From: Flagellimonas ochracea
GTDB lineage: Bacteria > Bacteroidota > Bacteroidia > Flavobacteriales > Flavobacteriaceae
Assembly (NCBI RefSeq): GCF_009903685.1
Contig: NZ_JAAABI010000002.1
Coordinates: 496,001-560,000 of the forward strand
DNA: 64,000 nt
Direction of reading: 5' to 3'
Made by a program: the position numbers and the translations under genes. The notes below the pieces were generated by a model that was given only the letters and a program-made list of their open reading frames with translations, ran no database searches and was not told where the DNA came from. Positions 1 through 9,373 of the stretch are shown piece by piece (position 1 is the stretch's first letter; each line of letters begins with the position of its first letter).

Positions 1-1004
1 AACTGCTCCAGGAACCGCAAATCATTTTCACTCAAAAGGCGAATGTCCGAAATTTGGTGCAGCAAAAGGGCAATACGGTCTATACCCATGCCGAAAGCGA
101 AACCAGAATAAACATCAGGGTCTATGTTGCAGTTTTTAAGGACGTTGGGGTCCACCATACCACATCCCATAATTTCCAACCAACCTGTTCCTTTGGTCAT
201 GCGGTAGTCGGTTTCAGTTTCCAATCCCCAATACACATCTACTTCTGCACTGGGCTCCGTGAAAGGGAAATAGGAAGGACGAAGGCGAATCTTGGATTTC
301 CCAAACATCTCTGACGTGAAATACTGTAACGTTTGCTTTAAATCGGCAAAAGAAACGTTTTTATCCACATACAATCCCTCTACCTGATGGAAGAAACAAT
401 GAGAGCGTGCTGATATGGCTTCATTTCGATAAACCCTTCCCGGAGATATGGTTCGGATTGGAGGTTTGTTGTTTTCCATATAGCGTACCTGCACAGATGA
501 GGTGTGCGTCCTTAATAAAATATCAGGATCGGTCTGGATGAAAAAAGTATCCTGCATATCTCTAGCCGGATGGTATTCCGGAAGGTTCAATGCGGTGAAG
601 TTATGCCAGTCATCTTCAATTTCAGGCCCTTCGGAAACGTTGAACCCTATTCTGGAAAAAATATCGATAATTTGGTTCTTCACTATTGAAATGGGGTGTC
701 TTGCACCAATCTCAATAGGTTCGCCAGGACGGGTTAAATCACCATACTTACCGGTGGACTCTGCTTGATTTTCCAAAACAGCTTTCAGTGCGTTCACTTT
801 TTCCGTAGCCTCACTTTTTAATTGATTCACTACTTGCCCAAATTCTTTTTTCTGTTCGTTCGGAACGTTTTTAAATTCGGCAAAGAACTCATTCAAGAGG
901 CCTTTTTTCCCCAAATATTTAATTCGGAAAGCCTCTATCTCATCTTTGGAAGTGGAAGTGAATTTCTTAATTTCTTCCAAATGTTCTTTAATGGTCTCAA
1001 TCAT
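1..1004 (-). CDS. pheS: Phenylalanyl-tRNA synthetase alpha subunit, 3' end cut by window
   Basis: The reverse-strand frame starts [15 protein letters not shown] and runs off the left edge after 334 codons; the family is about 340 residues, so only a few C-terminal residues are missing. It has the class II synthetase motif 2 ([16 protein letters not shown]) and motif 3 ([15 protein letters not shown]) of PheS. The N-terminal coiled-coil that contacts tRNA is also visible. The protein charges tRNA-Phe in the cytoplasm as an alpha2-beta2 tetramer with PheT; pheT is not in the window. A TAnnTTTG box lies about 20 bases upstream of the ATG. Confidence 0.96.
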   Translation of the reverse strand, partial: MIETIKEHLEEIKKFTSTSKDEIEAFRIKYLGKKGLLNEFFAEFKNVPNEQKKEFGQVVNQLKSEATEKVNALKAVLENQAESTGKYGDLTRPGEPIEIGARHPISIVKNQIIDIFSRIGFNVSEGPEIEDDWHNFTALNLPEYHPARDMQDTFFIQTDPDILLRTHTSSVQVRYMENNKPPIRTISPGRVYRNEAISARSHCFFHQVEGLYVDKNVSFADLKQTLQYFTSEMFGKSKIRLRPSYFPFTEPSAEVDVYWGLETETDYRMTKGTGWLEIMGCGMVDPNVLKNCNIDPDVYSGFAFGMGIDRIALLLHQISDIRLLSENDLRFLEQ

Positions 1005-1303
1005 GGCAGGCTTAATTGGCCGACAAATTTAACAAATTGTCCTCGAATATATAAGCTATCAGGAAATGAACCTCAATTCCATCAAATAAATACCAAAGCC
1101 AATGGGTTTTTATGTGAAACAGATTTTGTGACTTTGTATATGCGAAGACCGCGATAGACCAATAGAATTAGGAAAATCAGGTTGCTACGGATGTTAAACG
1201 ATTCAACAGGCAGTCTTTTTTTAAAGGTTTCTAAGTAAACGGGTCCCTAATACCCTGGGAATCATATTAAGATTGGTAGGGTTTAAGCTTGGCTAGTTTA
1301 GTA
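1005..1303. other. Intergenic region pheS / SulP
   Basis: About 300 bases between two reverse-strand genes. Apart from the pheS -7 box I see no convincing coding frame, hairpin terminator or RNA gene here. Confidence 0.5.
1024..1031 (-). promoter_or_regulatory. Putative -7 box of pheS
   Basis: The reverse strand reads TAAATTTG, matching the Bacteroidota -7 consensus TAnnTTTG, 20 bases upstream of the pheS ATG. No good -33 TTTG was found at the usual distance. Confidence 0.35.
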
Positions 1304-3166
1304 TCAATCGTGATATATGTCTTCAACATTTTCTTCCAACCAAAGCAAACAGCTATCAAAATCTTCAAAAATATGTTCCTCCGGAATAAGGTCGGGAATG
1401 ATATCGATACGTTCCATCATATACCTTGGCTGATCTAGAATATCAACCAAAATTACGGTCACATTTTTCTTGATAAGATCCTGAAGCACATCTTCCATGG
1501 CATATAGGCCTGTTTGGTCCATGTACTGCATTCTTCCCAAACGGATGACCACAGTTGTTGCAGTGTCTGGAATCTGCTCGGCCAGTTGTTGGAACTCATT
1601 GGTGGAACCAAAAAAGAGTGGTCCTTTAACGTGCTTTATGAAGACTTCTTCCTGCAACTCTGTGGGGAAGTCTTTTTCGTCAGCCCAAGGTTTTTCGCGT
1701 TTTAGCGGCTTTACATCGGACCGTTTTGCGGTAAGATCTCCCATTTTCTTCATGAACATTAGGGAAGCAAAGACCAATCCAATACCTACGGCATAAACCA
1801 AGTTCCAAATGGATGAAAGAATCATCACGGACAACATGATGAGCACCTCCGAGCTGAGCTCAACAGGCCCCAATTTAATATCCTTGGGGAGGTAAGGTAT
1901 AGCTTTCAATCCTTTATAGTCCATAACCCCTATACCCACTGTAACAAGAATACCGGCCAAAACTGCAGCTGGAATTTGTGAAGCCACTGGCCCCAACGCC
2001 AATAGAATCACCAACAAAAGAACACCGGCAATCATCCCAGAGAGCCTGGTTTTTCCACCGGAGTTAATATTCACCACGGTTCGTATGGTGGCCCCGGCCC
2101 CGGGAATACCTCCAAATATGGCAGCGATGCTATTCCCAATTCCTTGACCTACAAGTTCTTTATTGGGTTTGTGCTTGGTTTGAGTCATGTTGTCAGCAAC
2201 AACAGATGTCAACAGAGAATCTATGGCACCGAGCAACGCCAAAGTGAGTGCTGTAAAAACATAGGGTGTTATAGAGCTTACACTGAAACCAGTGAAAATT
2301 TCCAAATATGGTATGGGAAGCCCAGTTGGAATTTCCTCAATGGGACGGTAATTTAAACCAAAACCATATGCAACCCCGGATACAACGACCAATGCAACCA
2401 GAGTACTGGGAACTGCTTTGGTAATGCGCTTAAACCCATATATGATAAAGATTGTACATAAGGCCAAAGTCAATTCCAACCAATTTATATTTTTTAAGGC
2501 CCGAGATAGCACCTTGAAGGTTCCAACGACACCAGAAGCCTCTTTAGCCGCAAGGGTTTTGGCTTCTTTCAACATATCGGCCTCGGTTATTCTGCTTGCT
2601 CTTTTAATGGTTTCCTCAAAGTCTTCCAAAACCAAAATGCCTTCACCAGCTTCTTCTCTAAGGATGTTCTCCAGAATCTCTTCCTCCGCATCTGCCATGA
2701 ATTGGCTCACGTACGCTTCATCTTCTTTTGGATAGTAACCTACTGCTGGTAGAAGCTGAGTAACCAAAATAATGACTCCAATGGCCGTCATAAATCCGGA
2801 AACGACGGGGTAGGGAATGTACTTTATATACTTTCCAAGGCCAATGAGCCCAAGACCGATCTGAATGAAACCAGCCAACAGGAATATTGTTAGAATGGCC
2901 GGAAGTGCTTTGTTGATATCACCATCATTGATGGCCACAATACCAGCAATCACCACCATGCTAACTGCGGTCATGGGAGCCGTGGGCCCTGAAATCTGTG
3001 TATTTGTACCGCCGAACAGAGCTGCAAAAAAACTAATAAAAATGGCCCCATACAAACCTGCACTGGGGCCCAATCCTGAACTGACACCAAAAGCGAGGGC
3101 CAAGGGCAAGGCGACAATTCCTGCCGTAATTCCTCCAAAAAGGTCCCCTTTTAAATGTCTAAACAT
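1304..3166 (-). CDS. SulP family anion transporter with STAS domain and large soluble insertion
   Basis: 620-residue inner-membrane transporter. The N-terminus (GGITAGIVALPLALAFGVSS) and the QISGPTAPM segment are typical of the SulP core, and residues about 510-615 form a STAS domain with DQTG at the position of the conserved D-S/T-G. Residues about 146-226 are a charged, helix-rich stretch between membrane segments, much longer than in the two other SulP proteins of this window. Family members carry bicarbonate, sulfate or other anions. The carbonic anhydrase next door suggests bicarbonate, but that is inference. It is the last gene of a same-strand group with the anhydrase 101 bases upstream. 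Confidence 0.92.
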   Translation of the reverse strand: MFRHLKGDLFGGITAGIVALPLALAFGVSSGLGPSAGLYGAIFISFFAALFGGTNTQISGPTAPMTAVSMVVIAGIVAINDGDINKALPAILTIFLLAGFIQIGLGLIGLGKYIKYIPYPVVSGFMTAIGVIILVTQLLPAVGYYPKEDEAYVSQFMADAEEEILENILREEAGEGILVLEDFEETIKRASRITEADMLKEAKTLAAKEASGVVGTFKVLSRALKNINWLELTLALCTIFIIYGFKRITKAVPSTLVALVVVSGVAYGFGLNYRPIEEIPTGLPIPYLEIFTGFSVSSITPYVFTALTLALLGAIDSLLTSVVADNMTQTKHKPNKELVGQGIGNSIAAIFGGIPGAGATIRTVVNINSGGKTRLSGMIAGVLLLVILLALGPVASQIPAAVLAGILVTVGIGVMDYKGLKAIPYLPKDIKLGPVELSSEVLIMLSVMILSSIWNLVYAVGIGLVFASLMFMKKMGDLTAKRSDVKPLKREKPWADEKDFPTELQEEVFIKHVKGPLFFGSTNEFQQLAEQIPDTATTVVIRLGRMQYMDQTGLYAMEDVLQDLIKKNVTVILVDILDQPRYMMERIDIIPDLIPEEHIFEDFDSCLLWLEENVEDIYHD

Positions 3167-3267
3167 AGTCAGGTGCTAGTGTCGGGTTAAGATAGCAATT
3201 TTAAAAAACTAAGATAGGCCAACAAAGTGTTAAACATTGGCCTATCTCAACGTTACAGGGTTGGTGG

Positions 3268-3894
3268 TCATGCAAAATGTACCTGCCCACTGGCAATGTC
3301 GTACATAGCCCCTACAATCTTAATTTCTCCGTTGTCCTCCATTTCTTTTAGAACCACGCTTTGACTTCTTATGTTCTCAATGGTCATTTCCACGTTTTTC
3401 ATGGCCACCGCATCCACAAATTCAAGATTTTGTGAGGTACGCAAAGACTCGTCCTTGGGTTCTTTTGTGGCATAAACTGCAGGCTCAATCTTGTTGATGA
3501 GCATAGTAAGGTTTCCTAAGCGGGCATGGTCGCATGCTCCTTTTACAGCTCCACAGGAGGTGTGCCCCAAAACCACAACCAATTTTGTGCCTGCAAGTTT
3601 GCATGCAAATTCCATGCTTCCCAAAATGTCTTGATTTACAAAGTTGCCAGCTATACGTATGCTGAAAATATCCCCCATGCCCTGATCAAAAATCAGCTCG
3701 GAGGAGACGCGGGAATCTATGCAACTGAGCACAGTAGCAAATGGATACTGCCCATCTTTGGTTTCCTGCACTTGTTGTAAAAGATTCCTGTCGGCCCTTT
3801 TGTTTTCTTGAAAACGCTGATTGCCCTCCATTAAGGTTTGAATGGCCTTATCTGGTGTCATGGCGGCTTGTGTTTCTTTTGTATGTGCTTTCAT
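3268..3894 (-). CDS. Beta-class carbonic anhydrase
   Basis: 208 residues. Interconverts CO2 and bicarbonate. The zinc-site signature of the beta class is complete: C58-x-D60-x-R62 (SCIDSRVSS) and H111-x-x-C114 (GHTSCGAVKGACD). The length fits the family, and no signal peptide is seen, so it should be cytoplasmic. It lies 17 bases downstream of one SulP gene and upstream of another, all on the reverse strand. This supports a bicarbonate uptake and retention role rather than respiration-linked scavenging alone. Confidence 0.95.
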   Translation of the reverse strand: MKAHTKETQAAMTPDKAIQTLMEGNQRFQENKRADRNLLQQVQETKDGQYPFATVLSCIDSRVSSELIFDQGMGDIFSIRIAGNFVNQDILGSMEFACKLAGTKLVVVLGHTSCGAVKGACDHARLGNLTMLINKIEPAVYATKEPKDESLRTSQNLEFVDAVAMKNVEMTIENIRSQSVVLKEMEDNGEIKIVGAMYDIASGQVHFA

Positions 3895-3911
3895 TGGTTT
3901 GTTATTACGAT

Positions 3912-5489
3912 TTATTTTTTTGGGTTTAGCCTGAAAAATTCAAGATAACTTTCCGGGTTCTCAACAACACCCCTTTCGGAAATCAGTTTAATATCAAGAT
4001 TTTTGTTTTTCGCCTTTTCAGAGAAGTCATCCAGAATCTCAATAATGTCGTTATCCAAATATCGGGTTTTCCTAACATCCAACTCAAGATAGGAGTTTTC
4101 AGGGATACTGTCCAATTCTTTAAGAATAGCTCCTTTGTTAAAGAAAGTAACCTCTTCAGCCAAGGTCATTTTTATCTTGTGCGCTCCATTGCTTTTATCT
4201 TCAATATGCAAAAAATGGGAATTCTGGTAGCTTTTGATAAGAATTACCACAATGCCCACACCTAGACCTAGTCCGATGCCCACCAAAAGATCCGTGAAGA
4301 CTATTCCAAGAACAGTCACGACAAAGGGAATAAATTGCTTCCATCCCAACCCATACATGGTTACAAACAGTTTGGGTTTGGCCAGCTTATAGCCTACAAT
4401 AAAAAGAATTGCAGCTAGGACTGATAAAGGAATCATGTTCAGTAATCTTGGGATGAGCATTACCGAAACCAAAAGAAAAAAACCGTGGATAATGGCTGAA
4501 GCCTTTGTTCTTCCCCCTGATTGTATATTGGCTGAGCTTCTTACAATCACCTGGGTCACGGGCAAACCACCCAAAAGTCCTGAAACACTGTTTCCGACTC
4601 CCTGTGCCAGTAGTTCACGATTGGTAGGGGTAGTTCTTTTGTAGGGGTCCAATTTATCAGTGGCCTCTACACACAACAAGGTTTCCAAACTGGCTACCAA
4701 AGCAATGGTGAAGGCGGTAATCCAAATTTCCGATTTTCCTATCACTGCAAAATTGGGAAAGGTCAAAAGGCCTTTTAGGGACTCGAAACTTTCAGGAATA
4801 GGCACACTTACAAGATGATCGCTGGAGATGGACCACGTCGGATTTTCCTTTGTGAGCACAAAATATAAAATACCGAAAACAACAGCGACCAAAGGGCCTT
4901 GTACCAGCTTAAATATTTTGGATTTTTTGATAAGAACCTTATCCCAGAGAATAAGAATTGACAAAGCAATTACGGCGATAACAGTTGCACCAGGACTTAC
5001 ATAATTGAAGGTGTTGACGATTTCACTAAACGTATTCTCCCCATCAACCTGAAAGAAAGCAAAGTCTCCTTCCGGATCAGCGTCATAACCAAAGAAATGA
5101 GGAATTTGTTTTAGGATTATAATAATTCCGATGCCCGTTAGCATTCCTTTAATTACAGACGACGGAAAGTAATAGGCAATAACACCGGCTTTCAAAATGC
5201 TGAACAGAATCTGGATCAATCCACCAAGCACAACGGCCACAAGGAAGTTTTCGAAACCTCCCAAAGTACCGATGGCGGTGAGTACGATGGCGGCCAGTCC
5301 TGCAGCTGGACCACTAACGCCAATCTGGGAACCGCTCAGGGAACCTACAATGATTCCGCCGACAATCCCTGCTATAAGACCTGAGAACAAAGGTGCTCCA
5401 CTGGCTAAGGCAATGCCCAAGCAAAGCGGGAGTGCCACAAAGAACACTACAATACTTGCGGGCAAGTCGTTTTTAATATATCTGAACAT
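3912..5489 (-). CDS. SulP family anion transporter with degenerate STAS domain
   Basis: 525 residues. The N-terminus (PASIVVFFVALPLCLGIALA) and VSGPAAGLAAIVL are SulP core motifs, followed by about ten further membrane segments. The cytoplasmic C-terminus from about residue 435 has a STAS-like pattern (LELDVRKTRYLDNDIIEIL) but lacks the D-S/T-G motif. It is only distantly similar to the downstream SulP, so the two are probably not a recent duplication. Its stop is 17 bases before the carbonic anhydrase start. Probable substrate is bicarbonate, with sulfate possible. Confidence 0.92.
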   Translation of the reverse strand: MFRYIKNDLPASIVVFFVALPLCLGIALASGAPLFSGLIAGIVGGIIVGSLSGSQIGVSGPAAGLAAIVLTAIGTLGGFENFLVAVVLGGLIQILFSILKAGVIAYYFPSSVIKGMLTGIGIIIILKQIPHFFGYDADPEGDFAFFQVDGENTFSEIVNTFNYVSPGATVIAVIALSILILWDKVLIKKSKIFKLVQGPLVAVVFGILYFVLTKENPTWSISSDHLVSVPIPESFESLKGLLTFPNFAVIGKSEIWITAFTIALVASLETLLCVEATDKLDPYKRTTPTNRELLAQGVGNSVSGLLGGLPVTQVIVRSSANIQSGGRTKASAIIHGFFLLVSVMLIPRLLNMIPLSVLAAILFIVGYKLAKPKLFVTMYGLGWKQFIPFVVTVLGIVFTDLLVGIGLGLGVGIVVILIKSYQNSHFLHIEDKSNGAHKIKMTLAEEVTFFNKGAILKELDSIPENSYLELDVRKTRYLDNDIIEILDDFSEKAKNKNLDIKLISERGVVENPESYLEFFRLNPKK

Positions 5490-5567
5490 AATGATTATAA
5501 TTGTTTGGATTCTCGCCAGGAAAAAGACGAGAATGGTTTGCAGTTAGTGTTGATAAATCAGTAAGGA

Positions 5568-5876
5568 TTAACTACAAATTCGTGGAGGTGGAACAAGAAT
5601 GTCCAAGTTATAATCCAACAGTGAAAATAAGTACTCGGTAGTATTTATTTTTTTCTCTTTGGAAACCATTTTGTGGGATTCAACATAATCACTTAAAAAG
5701 AGGTCTTTTTCATCCAATTTTTTTTCGGCTTCCTTTTCATTGTTTTTTTCCTCTTCCTCAGGTGACAGTATAATCGCTGCGCATAAATCTTTGTCAAAAA
5801 GAGACATAACCGGTGGAGCCAATAAGAAGGTTATCAGCAAAGAAGCAATAATTGGCAATGAAATGGCTTTGAGCAC
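5568..5876 (-). CDS. Small exported or membrane-anchored protein, unknown
   Basis: 102 residues with an N-terminal hydrophobic segment (about residues 5-25), then a very acidic/basic stretch (PEEEEKNNEKEAEKKLDEKD) and a C-terminus ending VPPPRICS. I do not recognise the family. It lies 78 bases upstream of the SulP gene on the same strand and downstream of batE, so it may belong to the anion-transport cluster. The intact hydrophobic leader and fit between neighbours support it as a real gene. Confidence 0.6.
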   Translation of the reverse strand: MLKAISLPIIASLLITFLLAPPVMSLFDKDLCAAIILSPEEEEKNNEKEAEKKLDEKDLFLSDYVESHKMVSKEKKINTTEYLFSLLDYNLDILVPPPRICS

Positions 5877-5931
5877 GGTCTAGATTTTCGTAAATGTAAT
5901 AGTAAAGCTATTGTTTTTTGTTAAATATAAA

Positions 5932-6699
5932 CTAAAAGTCCTTCAATAGCTTGAAGTTGTCGCTCTTTAACCAGCCTGTTTGTCCGTCAGCAATTTTTAT
6001 TTTACTCCAATCGTCCAATTTGTCCAATACATTGACCTTGGTTCCTTCATGTAGAGTAAAAACGATTTCACTTTGTTTATTGGGTTCAGAGGAGATTTTT
6101 ACTTCTTTGGTATAGATGATTGCAGGATTGTTGTTCTTAAATTCCTGATGCTGTAAATAGGCCATCAAAACACAAATGGCTCCTGCAATAAGACAGAACA
6201 TGCTTGCAATAAAAGCAATTCTCTTTTGGTTGGCGACCCGCAGAAAGAAATAGCTTAAATAGCCAAGCACAAATAAAAATATCAAGGCGACAGCTATGTA
6301 GGCCCATTGATCAAAGGAAAACAGGTTCACTACTTTGCCATACATCTGCGCTATTTCGGTTCTTGGAATTTCTTCAATGGCGTCCAATCTCATGTTCCGG
6401 GCATAGGACAAGTTGTTCAAAATTTCACCATCATTGGGCTTCAGGAGCAATGCCTTTTCATAATAATAGATGCTTGGGCCTATTGCATTCAGTTTGTAAT
6501 GACAGTTGCCCAAATTAAAATATAGGGCCGCAGAATGTTGGCCATTGTCAAGTATCTGCTGATACTGTTCTATTGCTTTGGAATACTCCCCATTGTTATA
6601 ATACTCGGTCGCCTTGTCAAAGAATTTACCGTTTTGGGAAAATCCAAAAAATATGGAAAACAGCAGTACAATGTTCAATAGTATCTTTTTGGGAATCAT
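5932..6699 (-). CDS. batE: BatE, TPR and SH3-like membrane protein of the aerotolerance operon
   Basis: 255 residues. Signal peptide or anchor (residues 1-21), tetratricopeptide repeats at about 25-105 (AALYFNLGNCHYKLN), two membrane segments at about 130-185, and a C-terminal bacterial SH3-like domain (WSKIKIADGQTGWLKSDNFK). This order is typical of the last gene of Bacteroidota Bat operons. The ATG overlaps the batD stop as ATGA, indicating translational coupling. Probably part of an envelope complex with BatA-D; its exact biochemical role is not established. Confidence 0.88.
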   Translation of the reverse strand: MIPKKILLNIVLLFSIFFGFSQNGKFFDKATEYYNNGEYSKAIEQYQQILDNGQHSAALYFNLGNCHYKLNAIGPSIYYYEKALLLKPNDGEILNNLSYARNMRLDAIEEIPRTEIAQMYGKVVNLFSFDQWAYIAVALIFLFVLGYLSYFFLRVANQKRIAFIASMFCLIAGAICVLMAYLQHQEFKNNNPAIIYTKEVKISSEPNKQSEIVFTLHEGTKVNVLDKLDDWSKIKIADGQTGWLKSDNFKLLKDF

Positions 6700-8480
6700 A
6701 ATTGCTTGTCCAAGTTAGATATGACTTCACTGGCTTTTTCATAATCGTTCTGCATTTGTACATCAGAGAATGGACTATAACGGGCCATTTCACAGCTTTT
6801 CAGTAAATCAATGAAACCATCCACATCCGAAGCCCCCACATTTTTGTCACTCAGTATTTTGGTTATTTTTTCCTTGCTGAATTCAGAGGTTTCAATCTTC
6901 AATTTAGCTTTCAAGTAGTTATGCAGCCCTTTTTCCAGAGCTACATAAAATGCCTCCTTGTTGCCTAGCTCTCTTTTTGAGGTAGAAAGATACTTTTTAG
7001 CAAGTTTGTTGGCCTTTTTTATTTTGTTGCCTTCAATATCACTGGCGATTGCTTCTCGTTTTTTAAAGGAGAAAACAGCTATTGGGATAAGCAGTAAGGG
7101 GGCAAAAAGCAGTATATAAAATGTTTTTGAGCCAAAAAAGTAATCTGTTCCGATATTGGTTAGACTGGGTTTGATCTTAATGAAATGAAACTGCTTTCCT
7201 GTGGGAATCACCAATTGTTTGTTGGGTGAACCAACCAGTGCATTGTCGGACGAAGACCCAACGGGACCATCCAGAACCTCAATATTTATTTCCTCAGAAT
7301 CAAGGGTAACGTATTTTCCTGTCTTAGGGTTAAAATAACTAAAGGAAATGCTTGGAATGGGATATTTTCCGCGGAAAGAGGGCACTATGGTGTAATTGTT
7401 GGACACCTTCCCTTCCATGCCAGAGGTATAGGTGGTCACTTTCTCTTCGTATTCCGGTTCATACACCTCTAGGGCACTTGGAAGTTCAGGTTCTGGTAAT
7501 TGAAATAGTTTTAGGTTTCCCTTTCCAGAAACTTCTACGATGGCCTGAAGGGATTCAGCTGCATTGAGTTGTTTTTTGCTGGCGGTAACTGAGAACTCAA
7601 AATCACCCACAGCACCGCCAAAGTTTGCCGGTTTTCCTGCTTCAGGTAAGGGTTTCACGTTAATGGTTCTTCTTCCTGCGGAAACAGTTTTGGTGGTTTG
7701 GGTATAAATGCGGCCTCCAAAGAAATCCCTACGATTTGTGGGCACATCCACAAAAATTTCCAGAGAGAGCGGTTCAATCTCCAACTTGCCAGGCTTCTGC
7801 GGGTAAAGTACCACCCTTTTCAATATCACGTAGCGATATGGTTTTCCTTGAAAGGTACCATTTTGGGCGGTATGCTTCGTAACCGGAATGTCTTGGCTCC
7901 AAAAATTGTTGTACGTTGGATTGTCCAAGGGGCGATAGTTGGTGACACTTATATTTGGACTTACATAGAGCTTATAGATCACCGTCACCGCTTCGTTTAG
8001 GTACGGGTTGCCTTTGGAAACTTCAGCCACCAAATGAAGGTTTTCGTCTGCGACATCATCCACGGTTTTTTCCGAATTTGGTTTGTCCACAGCTGCAGTA
8101 ATTTCAACAGTCTTTGGCAGGGTTTTATAGGTTTCTCCTGCTATTTCAATGGTGGCCTGCTTTATGGTGAACTTTCCTCTGGATGTAGGTACCAGTATGT
8201 AGGAATAGGTTTTGGAAAAACTTCTTTTGCCATTGACCCATGAAGAACTTATGGATTGCGATGGGCCCATTACGACCTTAAAGCCTTCAAAAGAGGGAGG
8301 GTTGAAATTATCACCATCCTTGTTCATGGTAAAGTCCACCCTTAATCGCTCATTGATTCCCAACCTTTCCTTGCTCAGTTTCATTTCAAAGGAAACCTCG
8401 TCTTCCTGGGCGTGGCAAGAGAGCCCAACGATGAGGGCCAAACACAATGAAAACAATAAATTACCTTTCACCCCCTGCAT
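6696..8480 (-). CDS. batD: BatD, periplasmic multi-domain protein
   Basis: 594 residues from the ATG at 8480; an in-frame TTG six bases earlier is less likely. A signal peptide (to CHAQ, about residue 25) is followed by several beta-sandwich domains (KERLGINERLRVDF, SKKQLNAAESLQAIVEVSG), a membrane segment near residue 450, and a cytoplasmic helical tail. This is the BatD/oxygen-tolerance family. The start codon overlaps the batC stop as TGATG, and the stop overlaps batE as ATGA. Likely binds partner proteins outside the membrane in the Bat complex. Confidence 0.9.
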   Translation of the reverse strand: MQGVKGNLLFSLCLALIVGLSCHAQEDEVSFEMKLSKERLGINERLRVDFTMNKDGDNFNPPSFEGFKVVMGPSQSISSSWVNGKRSFSKTYSYILVPTSRGKFTIKQATIEIAGETYKTLPKTVEITAAVDKPNSEKTVDDVADENLHLVAEVSKGNPYLNEAVTVIYKLYVSPNISVTNYRPLDNPTYNNFWSQDIPVTKHTAQNGTFQGKPYRYVILKRVVLYPQKPGKLEIEPLSLEIFVDVPTNRRDFFGGRIYTQTTKTVSAGRRTINVKPLPEAGKPANFGGAVGDFEFSVTASKKQLNAAESLQAIVEVSGKGNLKLFQLPEPELPSALEVYEPEYEEKVTTYTSGMEGKVSNNYTIVPSFRGKYPIPSISFSYFNPKTGKYVTLDSEEINIEVLDGPVGSSSDNALVGSPNKQLVIPTGKQFHFIKIKPSLTNIGTDYFFGSKTFYILLFAPLLLIPIAVFSFKKREAIASDIEGNKIKKANKLAKKYLSTSKRELGNKEAFYVALEKGLHNYLKAKLKIETSEFSKEKITKILSDKNVGASDVDGFIDLLKSCEMARYSPFSDVQMQNDYEKASEVISNLDKQL

Positions 8481-9373
8481 CACCAATCCTTTTCGTTCTT
8501 AATTTTTTTGCCCCGAACTTTTCGCGCCTCCATCTTTTCCTGCACCTTTTTTTCCTCATTTTGCATGGCTTCTAGCAGGTTCTGTATTTGTTGCTTGGAA
8601 AGTTGATTAGGTCTGGGTTGTTGTTTTTGTTCTTCAGGCCTACTGCCTTCATTGGGTTTCTTTTCCTGCTCCTTTTTCTCATCACCATCACCTTTTTGGT
8701 TTTCTTCAGGCTTATCTTCTCCATTTTCGCCATCGTCTCCCTGATCTTTATTCTCACCTTCATTTTGCTCTCCTTCATCCTGGTTTTGATTGTCCCCACC
8801 ATCGTTCTGATCTTGATTTTGGTCTTTTTGATCTTGCTGGTCTTTGTTGTCGTCACCGCCCTGGTTGTCATCATTTTTTTGCTCATCCTGTTCTTTTTCC
8901 AACATTTTCTTGGCAAGGGCTAAGTTGTATCTGGTCTCATCGTCATTGGGATTGTTTCGAAGCGCCTCTTTGTAGGCCTCAACTGCCTTTAGGTACTCTT
9001 TGTTCTTCATGAACACATTGCCCATATTGTGGTAGGCTTTGTGCTTTTCAGGTTTTTCTTCGGCCACTTCCCCGGCTTGTTTGAATCGTCCAAAAGCTTC
9101 CCCGTAACTTTCCCTGTTGTAGTAAGCATTTCCGAGATTAAAGGGAGCTACAGCATTTTGTTTGCTTTTGGATATAGCCTTTCTGTACGTGGCCTCGGCA
9201 GATGTAAAATCGTTCGTGGTCAACTCATTGTTAGCTTCCCAGGTTAATTCTGTTGAGTTTTTGAGCGCCTTTTTGGCTTGCTCATCCAAAGGGTTTTCCT
9301 GGGCCTTCACGACAAGACCAAGCGCCAGTAGAAATCCAAAAAACAATCTTATCCTATTCATGTCCATTTTCAT
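8480..9373 (-). CDS. batC: BatC, TPR protein with acidic low-complexity region
   Basis: 297 residues. A signal peptide ends near VKAQ. TPR units lie at about 45-160 (AVAPFNLGNAYYNRESYGEA; KAYHNMGNVFMKNKEYLKAV), then about 100 residues of D/N/Q/G/E/K repeats, then a helical tail. Starts at codons 1, 3 and 5 are all ATG, so the exact start is uncertain by 12 bases; all overlap the batB end. TPRs suggest a scaffold for BatA/BatB. The low-complexity DNA produces long open frames in other phases, which I treat as artefacts. Confidence 0.88.
   Translation of the reverse strand: MKMDMNRIRLFFGFLLALGLVVKAQENPLDEQAKKALKNSTELTWEANNELTTNDFTSAEATYRKAISKSKQNAVAPFNLGNAYYNRESYGEAFGRFKQAGEVAEEKPEKHKAYHNMGNVFMKNKEYLKAVEAYKEALRNNPNDDETRYNLALAKKMLEKEQDEQKNDDNQGGDDNKDQQDQKDQNQDQNDGGDNQNQDEGEQNEGENKDQGDDGENGEDKPEENQKGDGDEKKEQEKKPNEGSRPEEQKQQPRPNQLSKQQIQNLLEAMQNEEKKVQEKMEARKVRGKKIKNEKDW

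Noticed and set aside
822..1157. Forward frame over the pheS start
   Set aside because: Antisense shadow of pheS with no homology-like pattern.
3268..3894. Cyanate-linked anhydrase
   Set aside because: No cynS gene is adjacent; SulP neighbours fit bicarbonate handling better.
1304..5489. Two SulP genes as a recent tandem duplication
   Set aside because: The two proteins differ in length, insertion and STAS motif, with only family-level similarity.
8572..8923. Long open frames opposite and out of phase with batC, one very hydrophobic
   Set aside because: They fall exactly in the D/N/Q/G/E/K low-complexity part of batC, where repeated codons leave other frames open by composition.
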